The notes: generated by a model from the letters alone, not told the origin. Numbered from the stretch's first letter, positions 21,481 to 32,431 are shown. The stretch: DNA of 64,000 bases from Symbiodinium microadriaticum (GCA_001939145.1 LSRX01000416.1:474174-538173), one strand, 5' to 3'. Numbers and translations are program-made.

Positions 21481-21583
21481 CCATGTACCGATATAGTGTA
21501 TATACTTATTAGGCCTTAGAGGGGGTTCCTATATAGGTACTCTACGCCCTAAGTGTATATAGACTAGATATAGGCACATGGAG
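21481..21583. mobile_element. Palindromic element family D, copy 3
   Basis: CCATGTACCGATATAGTGTA at the left end and TATAGGCACATGGAG at the right end, with TTAGGCCTTAGA inside. Confidence 0.7.
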
Positions 21584-21612
21584 CCCGAGAGCTTCTCCAA
21601 AGCCCTAAAACC

Positions 21613-21733
21613 CTAAACGATTATCCTAAGGGTCCAAAGGACCCAATAATAAGGTACTTTGGTTGCGAATGGTAGTTATCTAGTTTAATATTTGGGAGAG
21701 TATATGATTATTAGGTACTTGGACCCTTAGGGT
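21613..21733. mobile_element. Palindromic element family R, copy 1
   Basis: CTAAGGGTCCAAAGGACCCA ... GTACTTGGACCCTTAGGG, about 120 bp with an AT-rich centre. The left half also occurs at 55168-55250. Confidence 0.6.
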
Positions 21734-21769
21734 TATAACACCCAAAACTCTAAACCCTATACCTATACC

Positions 21770-22125
21770 TTACAACACCCAAAGCTCTGGACCCTTATAT
21801 ATAACACCCAAAGCTGTAAGCCCTTATAACACCCAAGACTAAGCCCTTATAACACCCAAAGCTCTAAACCCTTATAACACCCAAGACTAAGCCCTTATAA
21901 CACCCAAAGCTCTAAACCCTTATACTNGCTCTGGACCCTTATATATAACACCCAAAGCTGTAAGCCCTTATAACACCCAAGACTAAGCCCTTATAACACC
22001 CAAAGCTCTAAACCCTTATAACACCCAAGACTAAGCCCTTATAACACCCAAAGCTCTAAACCCTTATACTACCCAAGACTAAGCCCTTATAACACCCAAA
22101 AGCTCTAAACCCTTATACTACCCCC
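21770..22125 (+). repeat. 48-bp tandem array with a single N
   Basis: The unit is TTATAACACCCAAAGCTCT + AAACCC followed by TTATAACACCCAAGACTAAG + CCC (25 + 23 bp). It repeats about seven times with few differences. N at 21927 interrupts one unit, and the sequence after it restarts as near 21785. The copy number in the assembly is therefore doubtful. Confidence 0.9.
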
Positions 22126-22203
22126 CCCAAACTCCAGAATCCTCAAACCCTACAAGACGCTAGGCTCCTCTTGGAGACCCAGTGGACTGAGGAGTCCCTC
22201 CAG

Positions 22204-22262
22204 TGGGCTGCAAGGGCCGCGATGCACCGCAGGTGAAGAACGCCGCGGCGGTGCCATCGGGG
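22204..22262 (+). CDS. Putative exon: start of a CCP module
   Basis: After AG (22202-22203) the frame reads GCKGRDAPQVKNAAAVPSG. CCP modules commonly begin C-x(2-4)-P-x-V-x-N-A, and the PQVKNA run fits. A TGA lies just upstream in this frame, so the acceptor must be inside the island. A possible GC donor is at about 22263. C-type array sequence lies upstream and G-type sequence (22280-22340) downstream. Confidence 0.4.
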
Positions 22263-22489
22263 CTGCGAAGTTTCGGGATTCTTTTGTAAGAGTTCAGGTG
22301 TTTTGGGGGTAGGAGGGCCCGGGATTCAGGGTGTATATAACTTATAGAGGAGCAGGGAATTCCGGGCCTGGGGAAGGGAATGTGGAATGTATAGGGTCAA
22401 GCCAGGCTTCCATGCCATTGAGATGAGCAAGCTGTTCCATGCAAAGTGGGAATGAGCTCAAGCTGGCAAAAACTGGTGGACTAATATAG

Positions 22490-22584
22490 GAGCCTGATTA
22501 AGAAACCCTGGGCCTTTATTAGGGTTCTTAACATGAGCTCTGATATATTTGGGGTGATATGGCCAGGGTTTCTTAATCAGGCTT
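22490..22584. mobile_element. Palindromic element family N (single copy)
   Basis: Arms AGCCTGATTAAGAAACCCTG and CAGGGTTTCTTAATCAGGCT are exact complements, 20 bp each, about 95 bp in all. This is one of the best-preserved inverted repeats in the window. Confidence 0.9.
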
Positions 22585-22589
22585 CGTGG

Positions 22590-22725
22590 AGACTGCAATG
22601 GAAACCGAGGTTGCTGGTTTCCGCGTTGGTCACGGCAATTTTATTGTATCCCGGAGCGGTGGGCTGACACGCACACCACGGAATCCAGCACCAAGCGTTG
22701 CATCGGCCGTGTTCCACAAAGCACT
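22590..22725 (+). other. Coding-like stretch, unrecognised
   Basis: Open in one + frame through VAGFRVGHGNFIVSRSGGL. The base composition is higher in GC than its surroundings. No domain or splice layout was recognised. Confidence 0.15.
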
Positions 22726-22728
22726 ACT

Positions 22729-22825
22729 GTTGGTGATATAAACCCTGCATTGCTTTAAGGACCCTAAACTATGCGAGTTATGGTATATTCCTTATTATGG
22801 GTCATGCAAGATTTATATCATCAAC
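22729..22825. mobile_element. Palindromic element family A, copy 3
   Basis: 97 bp. GTTGGTGATATAAACCCTGC at the left and GCAAGATTTATATCATCAAC at the right. Confidence 0.9.
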
Positions 22826-22996
22826 CGTATCAAACCCACACCCGGAGCAGCATACGAGCCCAGGGAGTAGCCTTGCCTTGCCGGGGTTTGGGGGGTCGGA
22901 AGGTTCGGTTTTGCTGCGCGTGTTGGGGTATAGGGCTTACCTGAACTCCAGATTCCCAACCTGTAAGAATTACACACAATTAAACTATATACATAT

Positions 22997-23001
<5 letters not shown>

Positions 23002-23027
<26 letters not shown>

Positions 23028-23029
23028 GT
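23002..23029. repeat. (AT)n microsatellite
   Basis: About 14 AT units. Confidence 0.95.
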
Positions 23030-23305
23030 ACATGCGGGAACCGTAAGCATGCAGGTTTTCTAGACATTCTAGGGTCCATGTAGGGCTGCATAAGAGTTGG
23101 TTCCACGAGAGAGTCAGCCCAAACCCTCAAAACCCTGAAGCACTGAATCCTAAAGCCTTGTAGCCTTATAGCGCCAAACCTGAAGCCCGTCATCACTTAG
23201 TTTCTGTAGAACCATACAAGCGGAACTCCCAAGAACCCTTGTCATAGAACCACTGCAGAAACCCTATAAACCCTGAACCCTAAACCATCCTAAACCCTTC
23301 AGCAG

Positions 23306-23380
23306 GTGCGGTGCCCCAAGGACCTCTACTACACCTCCCAAGTCTGCGAGCTGAAGTGTGACAATGGGTTTAGGACCGAC
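23306..23380 (+). CDS. Putative exon: CCP-like module piece
   Basis: After CAGCAG (AG at 23304-23305) followed by G, the frame reads VRCPKDLYYTSQVCELKC and continues DNGF. The pattern C-P-x(9)-V-C-x-L-x-C-D-x-G-F/Y is a classic sushi-like arrangement. A donor is possible at GACAATGG^GTTTAG (about 23369). In that case the G-type repeat would be the first bases of the intron. A C-type tract lies upstream (23260-23300). A second frame at about 23400 (KCSKVFGARG) might be the end of the same module after an indel. Confidence 0.55.
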
Positions 23381-24321
23381 TCCCCAACTCCTAGACATCC
23401 AAGTGCAGCAAGGTCTTCGGGGCCCGAGGCTTACCCTGCACCCTAAGCCCTGAACCCCAAACCCACAGGATTCAGGGTTGCAGGTTTAGGGTTTTAAGAT
23501 TTTGGGGTTTTGGTGTTTAGGGTTTGGGGGCTTTTAAGGTTTCGGGGTTGAGGGTTTGGGTTTTTTTCTTGCGTTTGTTTCTGGGGCTCTGGTCTTCGAC
23601 TGAAAGTGCTTGGGTTCCCGTTGCGGTTTGGAAGTCGTAACTCTTGCGTGGATTTGAGTGCCTTTCAAGTCCATCCAGACGGCCCAACAGTCTTTCTGAA
23701 GCCCCCTAAACCCGAAAACCCCTAAACCCTAAACCTGCTTTGGTTCAGACTGTTTGGGATTGCGTGTGCAGCTACTAGCACTCGGCTGGGAATACAAAGA
23801 TTCGGAAGCGTAATCCTCCAAAACACGTCTGTACGCAATACCCACGGCCCACGAATGTATCAAACTAGACCTCATAGCCATAAGCCTTATAATCATAGGC
23901 TCTTAGCGCAAACCTCGTGCTACAGTGCGCAGGAAAACTGCCGACCTCCGCTGTGCACGGGATGGATGGCACCTCTGTTTGACAGAGGGGGGGTTATGCA
24001 GGAATTTAGCAGCCCTTCTAATTGTGGGATCCTTAGCATAGGGGCCCTTATAATCTTCAGAACTTCCTTGCAACACCGGCATAGTTCTTCTGTTTTTGTC
24101 CAGATATATAGATTTCATATGATCATGTGGAGCCCTTGTAACACCCCTAATTTCAAGAGGCCCCTCAAATGGCTTCATATCGGGGGGTATAGGCTCTTAT
24201 AAGAACCCTGTCAAGGACACCCTTCGGGAACCCTAAACCCTATAAACCCTAAAACCCTAAACCCTAAAACCCTAAACCCTGTTCCGGTTATCATTTGCCC
24301 TCCGTCTGAGGCTTGATGCAG

Positions 24322-24384
24322 AGTGCCTACCTGCCGAGTGTCGCGCTCCGATTGTGGAGAATGCCGAGGATTCAGAGGGGCCTT
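24322..24384 (+). CDS. Putative exon: CCP module junction
   Basis: Bounded by a CAG acceptor (24319-24321) and a canonical GTAAGG donor at 24385. The frame reads ECLPAECRAPIVENAEDSEG. The end of one module (C-x4-C) runs into the start of the next (C-x-A-P-x-V-E-N-A-E), a junction very typical of sushi tandem arrays. A C-type tract (24225-24285) precedes it and a G-type tract (24415-24540) follows. One of the clearest exons in the window. Confidence 0.55.
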
Positions 24385-25154
24385 GTAAGGGATCTATAAG
24401 GGTCCAGGTTCATGTAGGGTTCAGGGTTTAGGGTTCAGGGATCTATAAGGGTCCTAGGCTCATGTTAGGACTTTGGGGTTTTATGGGGGTTGTTGATGGT
24501 TTTTGGTCTTTGGGGCTTTTAGGGTTTAGGCTTCAGCGGCTCGTCACTGCGTTGATTTCGGATGTTGGGGTGTCTTGTTGAGGTTCTTCAGGTTTCTTCG
24601 TGTTTGGTTCACTTGTCTTGAGCTTTTGGGATGGACGATGTAGTGCTTTCGGGACGGTTGGAAGCTGCATGTTTACCGGTGGGGGTTTCCGGATTTGACA
24701 GTTAGGGATTCGGGCTTTAGGGCCATTTGGGTAGAGTCTGAATATTTAATATGTACCCTACGCAGTATTAGGGAGACCCTTCTTGACCCTACCTATGGCT
24801 TTCTTGAAACGGACCTTATATAGCCTCAAGGGTCCCTCTATTGCTAACTCCTCATGTAAGACTTTTCCTAAGGGACTTCGGGTTTCTGATTCTAGAATAG
24901 ACCTTGAAGTACAAGGAAATGTTGGTACAAGACCTCATGTTGCGAGACTAGCTTACCCTAAGGCTCTTATGTTCCCCGCCCCCGCCCGGCCCAGCCATGC
25001 ACGAGGTCCAAACAACAAAAATCCTAAGGGAGAAGCCGGCTTTTTGGTGGGTGCGTGTGGTGGGCAGTGGTGTGTGTGTGTGTGGGGGGTGGGTGTGGTG
25101 GGGACCCAGTATTCTCCATTTCGGGATCAGTGTCTGACGCTAGTGTTGATGGAT

Positions 25155-25252
25155 GTTGATGGTATAAAATCCTGCAGTACCCTAAGGACCCTAAACTAAG
25201 GGAATTATGGTATATTCCTTATTATGGGTCATGCAGGATTTATATTATCAAC
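25155..25252. mobile_element. Palindromic element family A, copy 4
   Basis: 98 bp, GTTGATGGTATAAAATCCTG at the left and its approximate complement at the right. Core AAGGACCCTAAACTAAGGGA. Confidence 0.9.
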
Positions 25253-25266
25253 CGTGATTTGGTTTC

Positions 25267-25337
25267 TGCCCCAAGCAGGGATGGAACCAGTGCACGTCGG
25301 GTTATGAGACGAGTGCGACACCACTCAGCATGCTGGC
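25267..25337 (-). pseudogene. tRNA-Met(CAU)-like relic
   Basis: The minus strand has a 71-nt stretch containing GCACTCGTCTCATAACCCGA, the D-arm end and CAT anticodon loop of methionine tRNAs. It is followed by ACTGGTTCCATCCCTGC, which matches the T-arm (B box GGTTC-like), and ends GGGGCA. Acceptor, anticodon and T stems contain several mismatches. It is more likely a decayed tRNA or the head of a tRNA-derived SINE than a working gene. Confidence 0.35.
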
Positions 25338-25392
25338 ATTGACCAACGAGAGCTGCTGATTTTCATACATACATTGGCCACCAACCGCCAAA

Positions 25393-26700
25393 ATGAGAAC
25401 CCTATCACCCTAAGGTTCTTACTTCCGGTGTTTTCATAACAAGCCAAGCCACAACGAATCCAATTCCACCCACCCAAAAATAAGAACCCGATCCCGAAAG
25501 CTAGGTACGCTAAGGTTCTTGATTTTGAGGCAACGTGAATTTTGTGAATCCCGTAAGGTTCTTAAACAGTGGGCGTGGGTACTTATACAGGACGTTCACT
25601 GTATCCCGCCCGGTTCTAATTCTTATGGCCCTATACTCAGCCTTCATGGTTTAACTCTCATTCGTTTCTAGTGGCCTATAGCCCTTACAGACCTCTTTCA
25701 AAAGAGCCCAAAACTAGTTTTTTCTGGCCCATACATAAATCATGAAGCTTAGTAACTAGAGGTCCTTATACTTAAACTGACTAAAGCCTTCGAGATCCCT
25801 TATCGAACCTTTCAAGGAAACCTTTGGGGAACCCTTTAACAAACTCTATACTACTTACTGTGAGGGTACAGGTGCTGCGAGGTGTGCCGCGCCCAGTTGC
25901 CGATCCTGTTTTAGGGCCGCCTGCCATGCTTTTTTTGGCCTGTAACACATGAGCTTTTTGTCTCAAAGATGCTGCCAACGGAGACGTCGACAAAGTCTAA
26001 TCCCTGAAAGTGCACAAGAAGACCCTATAAAGGCGCAGCAGCAAGCCACCTCGCAGTTTCGGGTCCAGCTTCTGATGACATATTCGCCTATAGTGAGTCT
26101 GTACCCACAGTACTGCCCCATGATCCTCCAAGTATGGTGCCCGGACTCTTTTCGGCCTTCCTCTGGGGTCTCCTGGTGAATCTGTGCCTCTCGCTTGCTG
26201 AAGGCTATAGGGCTGAAAACAGGATTTGGGGCCTTGGGGTTTGAGTAATGTTTACGGTTTAGGGATTAGGCAAGAAGCCCAAGATTCATTGCATCAGTAC
26301 CCCGCTACTGGCGTTGAAGGCATCCTCATTCGGCCTTACCAAGTCAGAGTGGCGGGGATCTGGTGTTTAACGGCTTGGTCCCTAAATCCTTGAGTCCCGA
26401 TGCTCGAGAAAGCCTTGAAACTAAAGAAACCCTCAAACCCTAAACCCAACAGCCTAAATCTAGAGCGTAGAGCCGTAATCCTAAACCCTTAAACCTTGAT
26501 GCAGGCCTATAAAGCCTAATGCCCCAAATCAAAGAACGCTAAACCAAAGGAGCCCTTAAGCCTGCATCCTAAACCCTAAACCCCTAGCGAACCCTCATCC
26601 CGAAAACCAAAGAGATCCTATTTCGGATTGGTAGGATCTCTCGCTTTGTGCTGGCTCTCCTCATGGAAGCCAGTGCCGTGCTCCTCGACTTAGGTTTCTG
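25393..26700. other. No gene recognised; AAGGTTCTT-containing inverted words
   Basis: At 25393-25566, AGAACC and AAGGTTCTT words recur in both orientations, probably one more palindromic element. A family H half (CCATGATCCTCCAAGTATGG) is at about 26109. C-type sequence lies at 26420-26590 and G-type at 26700-26790. A 10-bp inverted repeat, AGAGATCCTA/TAGGATCTCT, is at about 26609-26640. Confidence 0.35.
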
Positions 26701-26879
26701 GGGTTTCGCGTTCGAGCGTCTAGGGTTTGAGGTTTTGGGCCTGGGGCTCTAGGGTTTCAGGCTTTAGGGCTTTTAGGGACTTCTTTGTCGAGAACTGTTG
26801 GGGATTTATGGGCAGGAGAACAGTTTTGGAGCTAGTTTTGGAGATGAGCTCTAGCAGGTCCAGTTTTTGTTTCTGGTTT

Positions 26880-27200
26880 GAAGGTAGTCCTCTGGTCCCG
26901 CGGTCCTGCGGTCCCCCGGTCCCCTGGTCCCATGCTTCCCCGGTCCCGAGTCCCGTGGTCTCTTGGTCCTGCGCTCCACAGATCCTCTGGCTTCTTGGTC
27001 CCGTGCTTCTTCGGTCCCGCGGTTTTCCAACTTTCTGCTACGTCTGTTGTTGGCCCTCTGGTTTCTCTGGCCTCCTGGTCTTCGCGTCCATTGGTCGCCT
27101 GGACACCCGATCCTTGTTCCTTTGGTCTTCTGTTTCTCAGGTCCTGTTGTAGTCCTCTGGTCTCCTGATGCTCTGGTCCTCTGGTCCTCTACACTCTCCA
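26880..27200 (+). repeat. CTGGTCC-type degenerate minisatellite
   Basis: Words such as CTCTGGTC, CCGCGGTCC and CCTGGTCC recur about every 9-12 bp for 320 bp. They give Ser/Pro/Leu frames on one strand and Arg/Gly/Thr-rich frames on the other. The long minus-strand frame 26851-27348 comes from this repeat and from a CAG/CAC-rich stretch at 27270-27330. Confidence 0.75.
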
Positions 27201-27579
27201 AGTAAGCGGGCGTGCTTAGGATGTATGTTGAACCCGGAATCGCGAAATGAGGGGGTGTGTTTAAGAGGTATGGGCACCAGCAGCGGCAGCAGCAGCTGCA
27301 CGACAAGCACCAGCGCCAGCAGCAATAAAGTCCCCCATGCGATACCATGACGCACCGGCAAACGTTTAAAAGTAGAGTCCCCCAACAGCTTCACGCACAA
27401 ACAAACCCTGAAAACTAGAATCTTCCGAAACCCTCAAAAGCTTGACGCACCGGCGAACCCAAACCATGTCCCGCCAAACCTTTTGAACAAAGGCCTCTCG
27501 CCAAACCCCCAAAAAAATCCTCCACCGCTCTAGCAGTTAGGCTTCAGGGGTTGGGTTTCGCGAAGCAGATATGTGCTTG

Positions 27580-27689
27580 CTTGGAGGTTCATGGGTAGTT
27601 ATAAGCGGGGTTATAAGTAGGGTAACTGTAATTATAACGCATATTAGGGGACTTATAACCCTACTTATAACTACCCATGAACCTCCAAG
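27580..27689. mobile_element. Palindromic element family G, copy 1
   Basis: CTTGGAGGTTCATGGGTAGT and its exact complement end the element, 110 bp. Inside, TTATAAGYGGGGTTATAAGTAGG pairs with CCTACTTATAA. A right half is at 50056-50091. Confidence 0.95.
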
Positions 27690-28154
27690 TGGGATGCAGC
27701 TCTTGCGGCTTTAGGGCTGGTACTCTTGTACGTGGAGCTACGGTGTAGTGCTTGGGGCTTTCTCAAGAACCCCTGCGTGACCCGACCTAGCGAAGTTGCC
27801 AGGCAATTTTTCTTGAAACCCATGTCCAATCCCAGCTACTCACGCTAAACCGTGTATGCCCAAAACCCCAAGCCCGAAATCCTATCTGCCGCAAACCCCA
27901 AAGCCTAAACCCTGTATGTATGCCCGAAACCTTAAAGATCCTCAACAAGGCCTCTTAAAACCCTGAAGCAGCCGCCAAGGGGTTTGTGTTGTCGGGGTTG
28001 TGGGGATTGTTCGGATTCTACGGTTTCGGGTTTAGGGCTTGGGGTCTAGGACTGCCTCATTCAGACAGAGAGGCTCCAGAACAGCTCCTGGACTCCCGAG
28101 CTCCTATTGCACGAAATACCAACCCTGGACTCTCCAAGTGGCCCCCATGACGCA

Positions 28155-28250
28155 ACTCAGCCCCAAACCCTAAACCCGTAAACCCTGAACCCCTAAACCC
28201 TAAACCCCTAAACCCTAAAGCCCTAAACCCTGAACCTTAAACCCTGAACC
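28155..28250 (-). repeat. Telomere-like C-type tract
   Basis: CCCTAAA, CCCCTAAA and CCCTGAA units. It lies just upstream of the CCP-like island at 28265. Confidence 0.85.
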
Positions 28251-28264
28251 CTTCAAAGAGTGAG

Positions 28265-28340
28265 GTTCGATGTGTCGAGGGCTTCGAGGCGAGCGCAGAT
28301 CACCTGGCAGCTCGGGCTTTTAGAGCCCCGAGGCTCTAAG
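28265..28340 (+). CDS. Putative exon: CCP-like piece
   Basis: After AG (28263-28264) followed by G, the frame reads VRCVEGFEASADHLAARAF. V-R-C-x-E-G-F-E-A is the second half of a sushi module core. The DNA GGCTTCGAG^GC is the same as in the exon ending at 39654. If the GC is the donor, this exon is only about 24 bp long, so either reading is possible. Confidence 0.4.
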
Positions 28341-28413
28341 GACTCGTACTTCAAGGACTTTCGGGGGCAAAGACCGTCTGTATGAGGCTTTCGGGCTATT
28401 TTGCGCCTTAGGG
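28333..28413. mobile_element. Palindromic element family J, copy 1
   Basis: CTCTAAGGACTCGTACTTCA ... GGCTATTTTGCGCCTTAGGG. The same body is at 32886, 50931 and (inverted) 55250. Confidence 0.5.
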
Positions 28414-28669
28414 TACCGGTTTCCTACTCAAGGTTCTCGTCACAAGTTCGCAGGTTAGGTGTAGAATGGTTTAGAACCGTAAATCCAATACCCCTGAAGT
28501 CGAGAAAACCCGAAGCCGCAAGAGCTTACTATTGGCTTCGGGGACTTGATTGTGGTGTCCACGGCACTGCACCTGGCACCTTGGTATAGGTTCTGCTCAG
28601 GCCTCTTTGATATGTGACAGAAGTGCGACAGGTGTCTCATGTTTTGTCTTGTTGCTTGGAGATGCATGG

Positions 28670-29800
28670 CATTCTACATCCTAGTCAGACAAGGGAGCAG
28701 TATGTAACTTCGTTTGGATTCATGGCGCTTTGAGGTCACATTGCATGTAGACAGACGAGAGCCCTTCGACTGGCATTCTGTCGCCCAAAGCCATTATTAG
28801 GATGGTCTTGTGGTGCCTAACTCCTGAGTGGTAGTGTATGTGGACCCTCTGGGGTTGCCCTCAATGCATACTGTTACACTTCTGTTCCTGCATTATCCTT
28901 AGCATCTGTCTCCCATGCTCTGGAAGCTCAGTCCGACCGTGGCTATTCCATAAACCCTAAGTGCCCCTGAACCCCAGACCCTATTCGAGCGGTTGTCGTT
29001 CCTTTCATTCATGGGTACCGATTCCATTATGCATCCGAGGTGTGCGACCACGGTGTTTGGAGCTATGTCCTTTGTGCAGCTTGGTCAGCATGCTGCACAT
29101 CGCCCCAGACAAGATCCTTTCTGCCGGTGTTTCTCATGCCGACACTGTCAACCCTCAACCCCCCAACCCCTAATCAACAGTATATGCGTGTGTTCGAAGT
29201 GTCTACCACTGCCATGTCCGTCACTTGTACACGATACTCTGTCTTACTATGCCGCCATCTCTCACATCCTTTGTTACGCTACCCTTAGCCGTTTAACCCC
29301 ATAACTAAAGCTATAACCCTAACCCCTGAACCCATAAACCCCTGGTTTAGTGCATAGTGTTTAGGGCTCAGGGCTTTGGGATAAACCGCTGACTGCAAAT
29401 GGCACTGATCTCCTGCATCTAGAGACTGATGGCTCTGCCAGTCCTGCCGCAGACCCCACATCCTGCACTCTACTTCGAAGCTACACAGCTTCAGCTACAC
29501 AACTACATCCACATTGGCCATGTACATTTGTAACCTTAGACAGTTGGTATTTATGTGTGTGTGTGTATATGCATATATACACACAGAATATTTTTTAAGA
29601 AGGAGGTCGATCTAATATCTGTTTTATTGCATATCTACACATGGGTCTTGATTCGGAGGCCTTGTATAATGTTGCACTGGGTTTAATCCACAACATCAGA
29701 CCAAGAGCGGGTCAGTCGGTAAGCCGTCGCAACGGCGAAAGCCTTACTTATGTGTAAGAACCGCCCCCGAGTCTCATGGTTTCATGTTGCTACTATCATC
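28670..29800. other. No gene recognised
   Basis: Unique sequence with open frames of 60-100 codons on the + strand at 28961-29304 but no motif. A short TG/TA microsatellite is at about 29555. Confidence 0.3.
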
Positions 29801-29804
29801 CTTT

Positions 29805-29916
29805 CCCAAAGGCTCCTAGGTACTGTTCTGGGGCATACTTACACCCCCAAACCATCATAGTACTTCCTAGTATAGAACCCTACATTCTACTATATAGGTA
29901 CTTAGGACCCTTTGGG
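29805..29916. mobile_element. Palindromic element family L, copy 2
   Basis: CCCAAAGGCTCCTAGGTACT at the left end and GTACTTAGGACCCTTTGGG at the right end. AGTATAGAACCCTACATTCT inside. Confidence 0.75.
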
Positions 29917-29929
29917 ATTTAAGCCCTAA

Positions 29930-30720
29930 ACCCTAAACTTTCCTAAACCTTAAACCCAAGCTTTAAGCCCACTCACAGAATCTCAAATCATGCTTGCGGG
30001 TTTCTGAAGTTGAGCGTGCTTATCGAACCCTGATCTTCGAACCCTAGAATCCCCTGTCGGTAAAGCTCCAAATCTCAAACCTCCCTGACATCAACCCTAA
30101 CGCTCACAATTTTCAGAACCTTAGACGTCATTAAATGATTAAAGCCATGCTCCACCAGAACACCTCGAAGCCGAGACTCTGTTTTCTTGCTGTGGAGCAT
30201 TCAAGCTTAAGCTCTACTATCGCAAAGCAGCTTCCCACAAGAGCACTAAACTGCAGAAGCCTGAAACCTAATGCTGCTGGTACTCACACAGTACGTGTGA
30301 CCTTACTGTGTCCCTAATCTGGATACTTCGGGGCCCAAGTAAGTCTGGCCAAATGGACCCTCAGGGAAAGTGTGCTTACCAACATCCATAACCACGAAGC
30401 TTGGTACATAAGCCTGTAGGCTGTAGACCCTAGAAAACATAGCCTTAAATCCCGACACCTCCAATCCTAGAGCAAGTCACGCCGGAACCCTGGAGCCATC
30501 TAAGGTTTAGGGTGTATGTTTTTTAGCTGCCAGAGGTTTCAGTTGTCATCAGATGGATCTATACAGACCCGGACCCTATAAAACCTTCGTGTGTTTAAGG
30601 GTTGCCTACCATGATTTCCTTCTTTGAATCCTGAAAAGGTCGGCTTTTCGGTGTCCAGGTAAAGTATCCATATTCTGCTGTCCTCTTATGATAATTATGT
30701 TACTTAGTTACTCCAAAACC
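29930..30720. other. No gene recognised
   Basis: A 60-codon + frame (30135-30317) is present, with no recognisable domain and few repeats. Confidence 0.3.
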
Positions 30721-30774
30721 CTAAACCCCAAACCAGTTACGTTAAGATCTTCAACAAAAGACAGTCGAAAACCT

Positions 30775-31170
30775 TTAGGGTTTAGGGTTTAGGGGGTTTG
30801 GGTGTAGGGCTTAGGCGTTTAGGGTTTAGGGGTTTAGGGTTTAGGATTTATATAGGGTTTATATCAGGGGTTTAGGGTATTTAGGGTTCTCCTGAGGAGC
30901 CACGTCGCTGTCGACACCCACCAGGAGCCCCTCCCTTCGCTGCGGCTGGGCTGAAGTGTACGGGCTGAATCTGTACGGGGTAGCTCTCCAAATCACAGTC
31001 GAAAACCTTTAGGGTTTACTGTTTAGGGTTTAGGGTTTAGGCGCCAGCCGTCCTAATACGGGAAGGGCTTGAGGACTTGCTTCGGCGGACATCGATGGAG
31101 GCGCAGCGTCGCCGCTTTAGGCAGGCCTGTGACCTCCTTTCCAAACCCGTGAAAGGTTTAGGGTTTAGGG
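30775..31170 (+). repeat. G-type tracts around two GC-rich islands
   Basis: G-type sequence at 30775-30890, 31010-31050 and 31155-31170. Two islands lie between, at 30896-30985 (a frame with SLRCGWAEVYG) and 31050-31140 (frames GKGLRTCFGGHRW and LEDLLRRTSMEAQRRRF). The flanks are G-type on both sides, unlike the usual C-island-G order, so no exon is called. Confidence 0.4.
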
Positions 31171-31250
31171 TCCTTTTTATATGGGTGCCGTACTATACTG
31201 CATGGGGATGCAAAAGGGGCCCTAATTTAGAGAACTTCCCATACCCATAA
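31167..31250. mobile_element. Family F, copy 2 (left arm incomplete)
   Basis: Contains TGCCGTACTATACTG and ends GGGCCCTAATTTAGAGAACT. Confidence 0.5.
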
Positions 31251-31259
31251 AGGATGCCT

Positions 31260-32430
31260 GAGCGGGACCCTGAAAGGAACCCCAAAAGGAACCCGGAAGA
31301 CGCCAAGTACTCCTTGTTACGGGAAGTTGGGCCCTTTTCGTACCAAAACCTGAGGCATAGTTTTTGCGGTGCAGCTCAGTAGAGTGTCCCAAACCCTTCG
31401 AACTAGCAGTACGCCCTCAAAATCACAAAGGTATGCCTAGTTGGATTTATCTTTAAAGTCCAGATGGTGCTTGGAGTTAGCAGAGTGCGGCTACTGGGAT
31501 TCCAGACGGTTTAGGATTCGGCCTTTAGGGTTTAGGGTTGAGGTTTGGTTAAAGCCTTGAACTTGAAGCCTGAATCTTATAAACCCTTGCGCCCGAAGAC
31601 TTCGAGTTCGGAACTACCAAAGCACGCAGTCTGCGTGGAAGTGTGGTTGTAGGCGTGGGCCTTAGTGATTGGGTTGAAGAGTTCGATCCATCGCAGAGTC
31701 TACGCTTGCATGTTCTTGCATTTTTTAAATATTCGGTGTACGTAAGGGCCCACTGATTGTAGTTGTTTTTGTCTTGGGCCCAAGCAACCCCCGTAAACCC
31801 TAGCCTCGCCACAACCGCCATTGAACTGACAACAGATCTGCAGAAGTGACTTAGCACCTAGTAACCCGGTGGTAACCAACTACTATCCTAAACCGAAGTA
31901 CCTGATATTCGGGGGATTTGGACCCTTGAAAGGGTTGGGGTGCTGAAAATACTCGAAGGTCGGAAACTTCTCGGCCTGTGCGGGGAAGCTCCATGGAGAG
32001 TTGCCAGAACGCATCAATCTAAGGGGATTCTAAGGGGATTTGGGGCTTTAGTGTGGGTTTAGGGTTTAGGGTTTAGTGTTCTGGGTTTCAGGTTAGGGTT
32101 TTAGGAGATTGCGGTTCCGGGAGGTTTAGGGTTTATAGGGGTTTCCAGCTTTAGGGTCTTGGACCAATGTTCTGGATAGGTGCCGACTACCCGCACTTGA
32201 GTTTTGCAGCAGCTTCCCAGCTGGATCCTCCTGGCTAGAGCTGTAGATGCCCTTCCAGGTACCCTAAACCAGAAACCCTAATCCCTAAACCCTATAAAGC
32301 CCTAAACCATAAAATTTGCGAGGAGGGTCTCAGGTTCTCAGGAAGCAAGGTTTTTCTCGTTTGGTTTCCCGAGCTCTGGGTTCCGAACCACACCCTGCAC
32401 CCTACTGAAACCTTAAACTCTGACCCTACC
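31260..32430. other. No gene recognised
   Basis: Mostly unique. The minus strand is open at 31549-31857. G-type sequence lies at 32035-32160. No domain recognised. Confidence 0.3.
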
Positions 32431-32431
32431 C

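Noticed and set aside
21770-22125. CRISPR-like array
   Set aside because: The units are directly contiguous 23/25-bp repeats without unique spacers, in a eukaryotic context.
26851-27348. A 165-codon minus-strand Arg/Gly/Thr-rich frame
   Set aside because: It follows the CTGGTCC-type minisatellite and a CAG-rich stretch, and the opposite strand is equally open.
29700-29770. tRNA D-arm-like GGTCAGTCGGTAAGCC
   Set aside because: No T-arm or acceptor pairing was found downstream.
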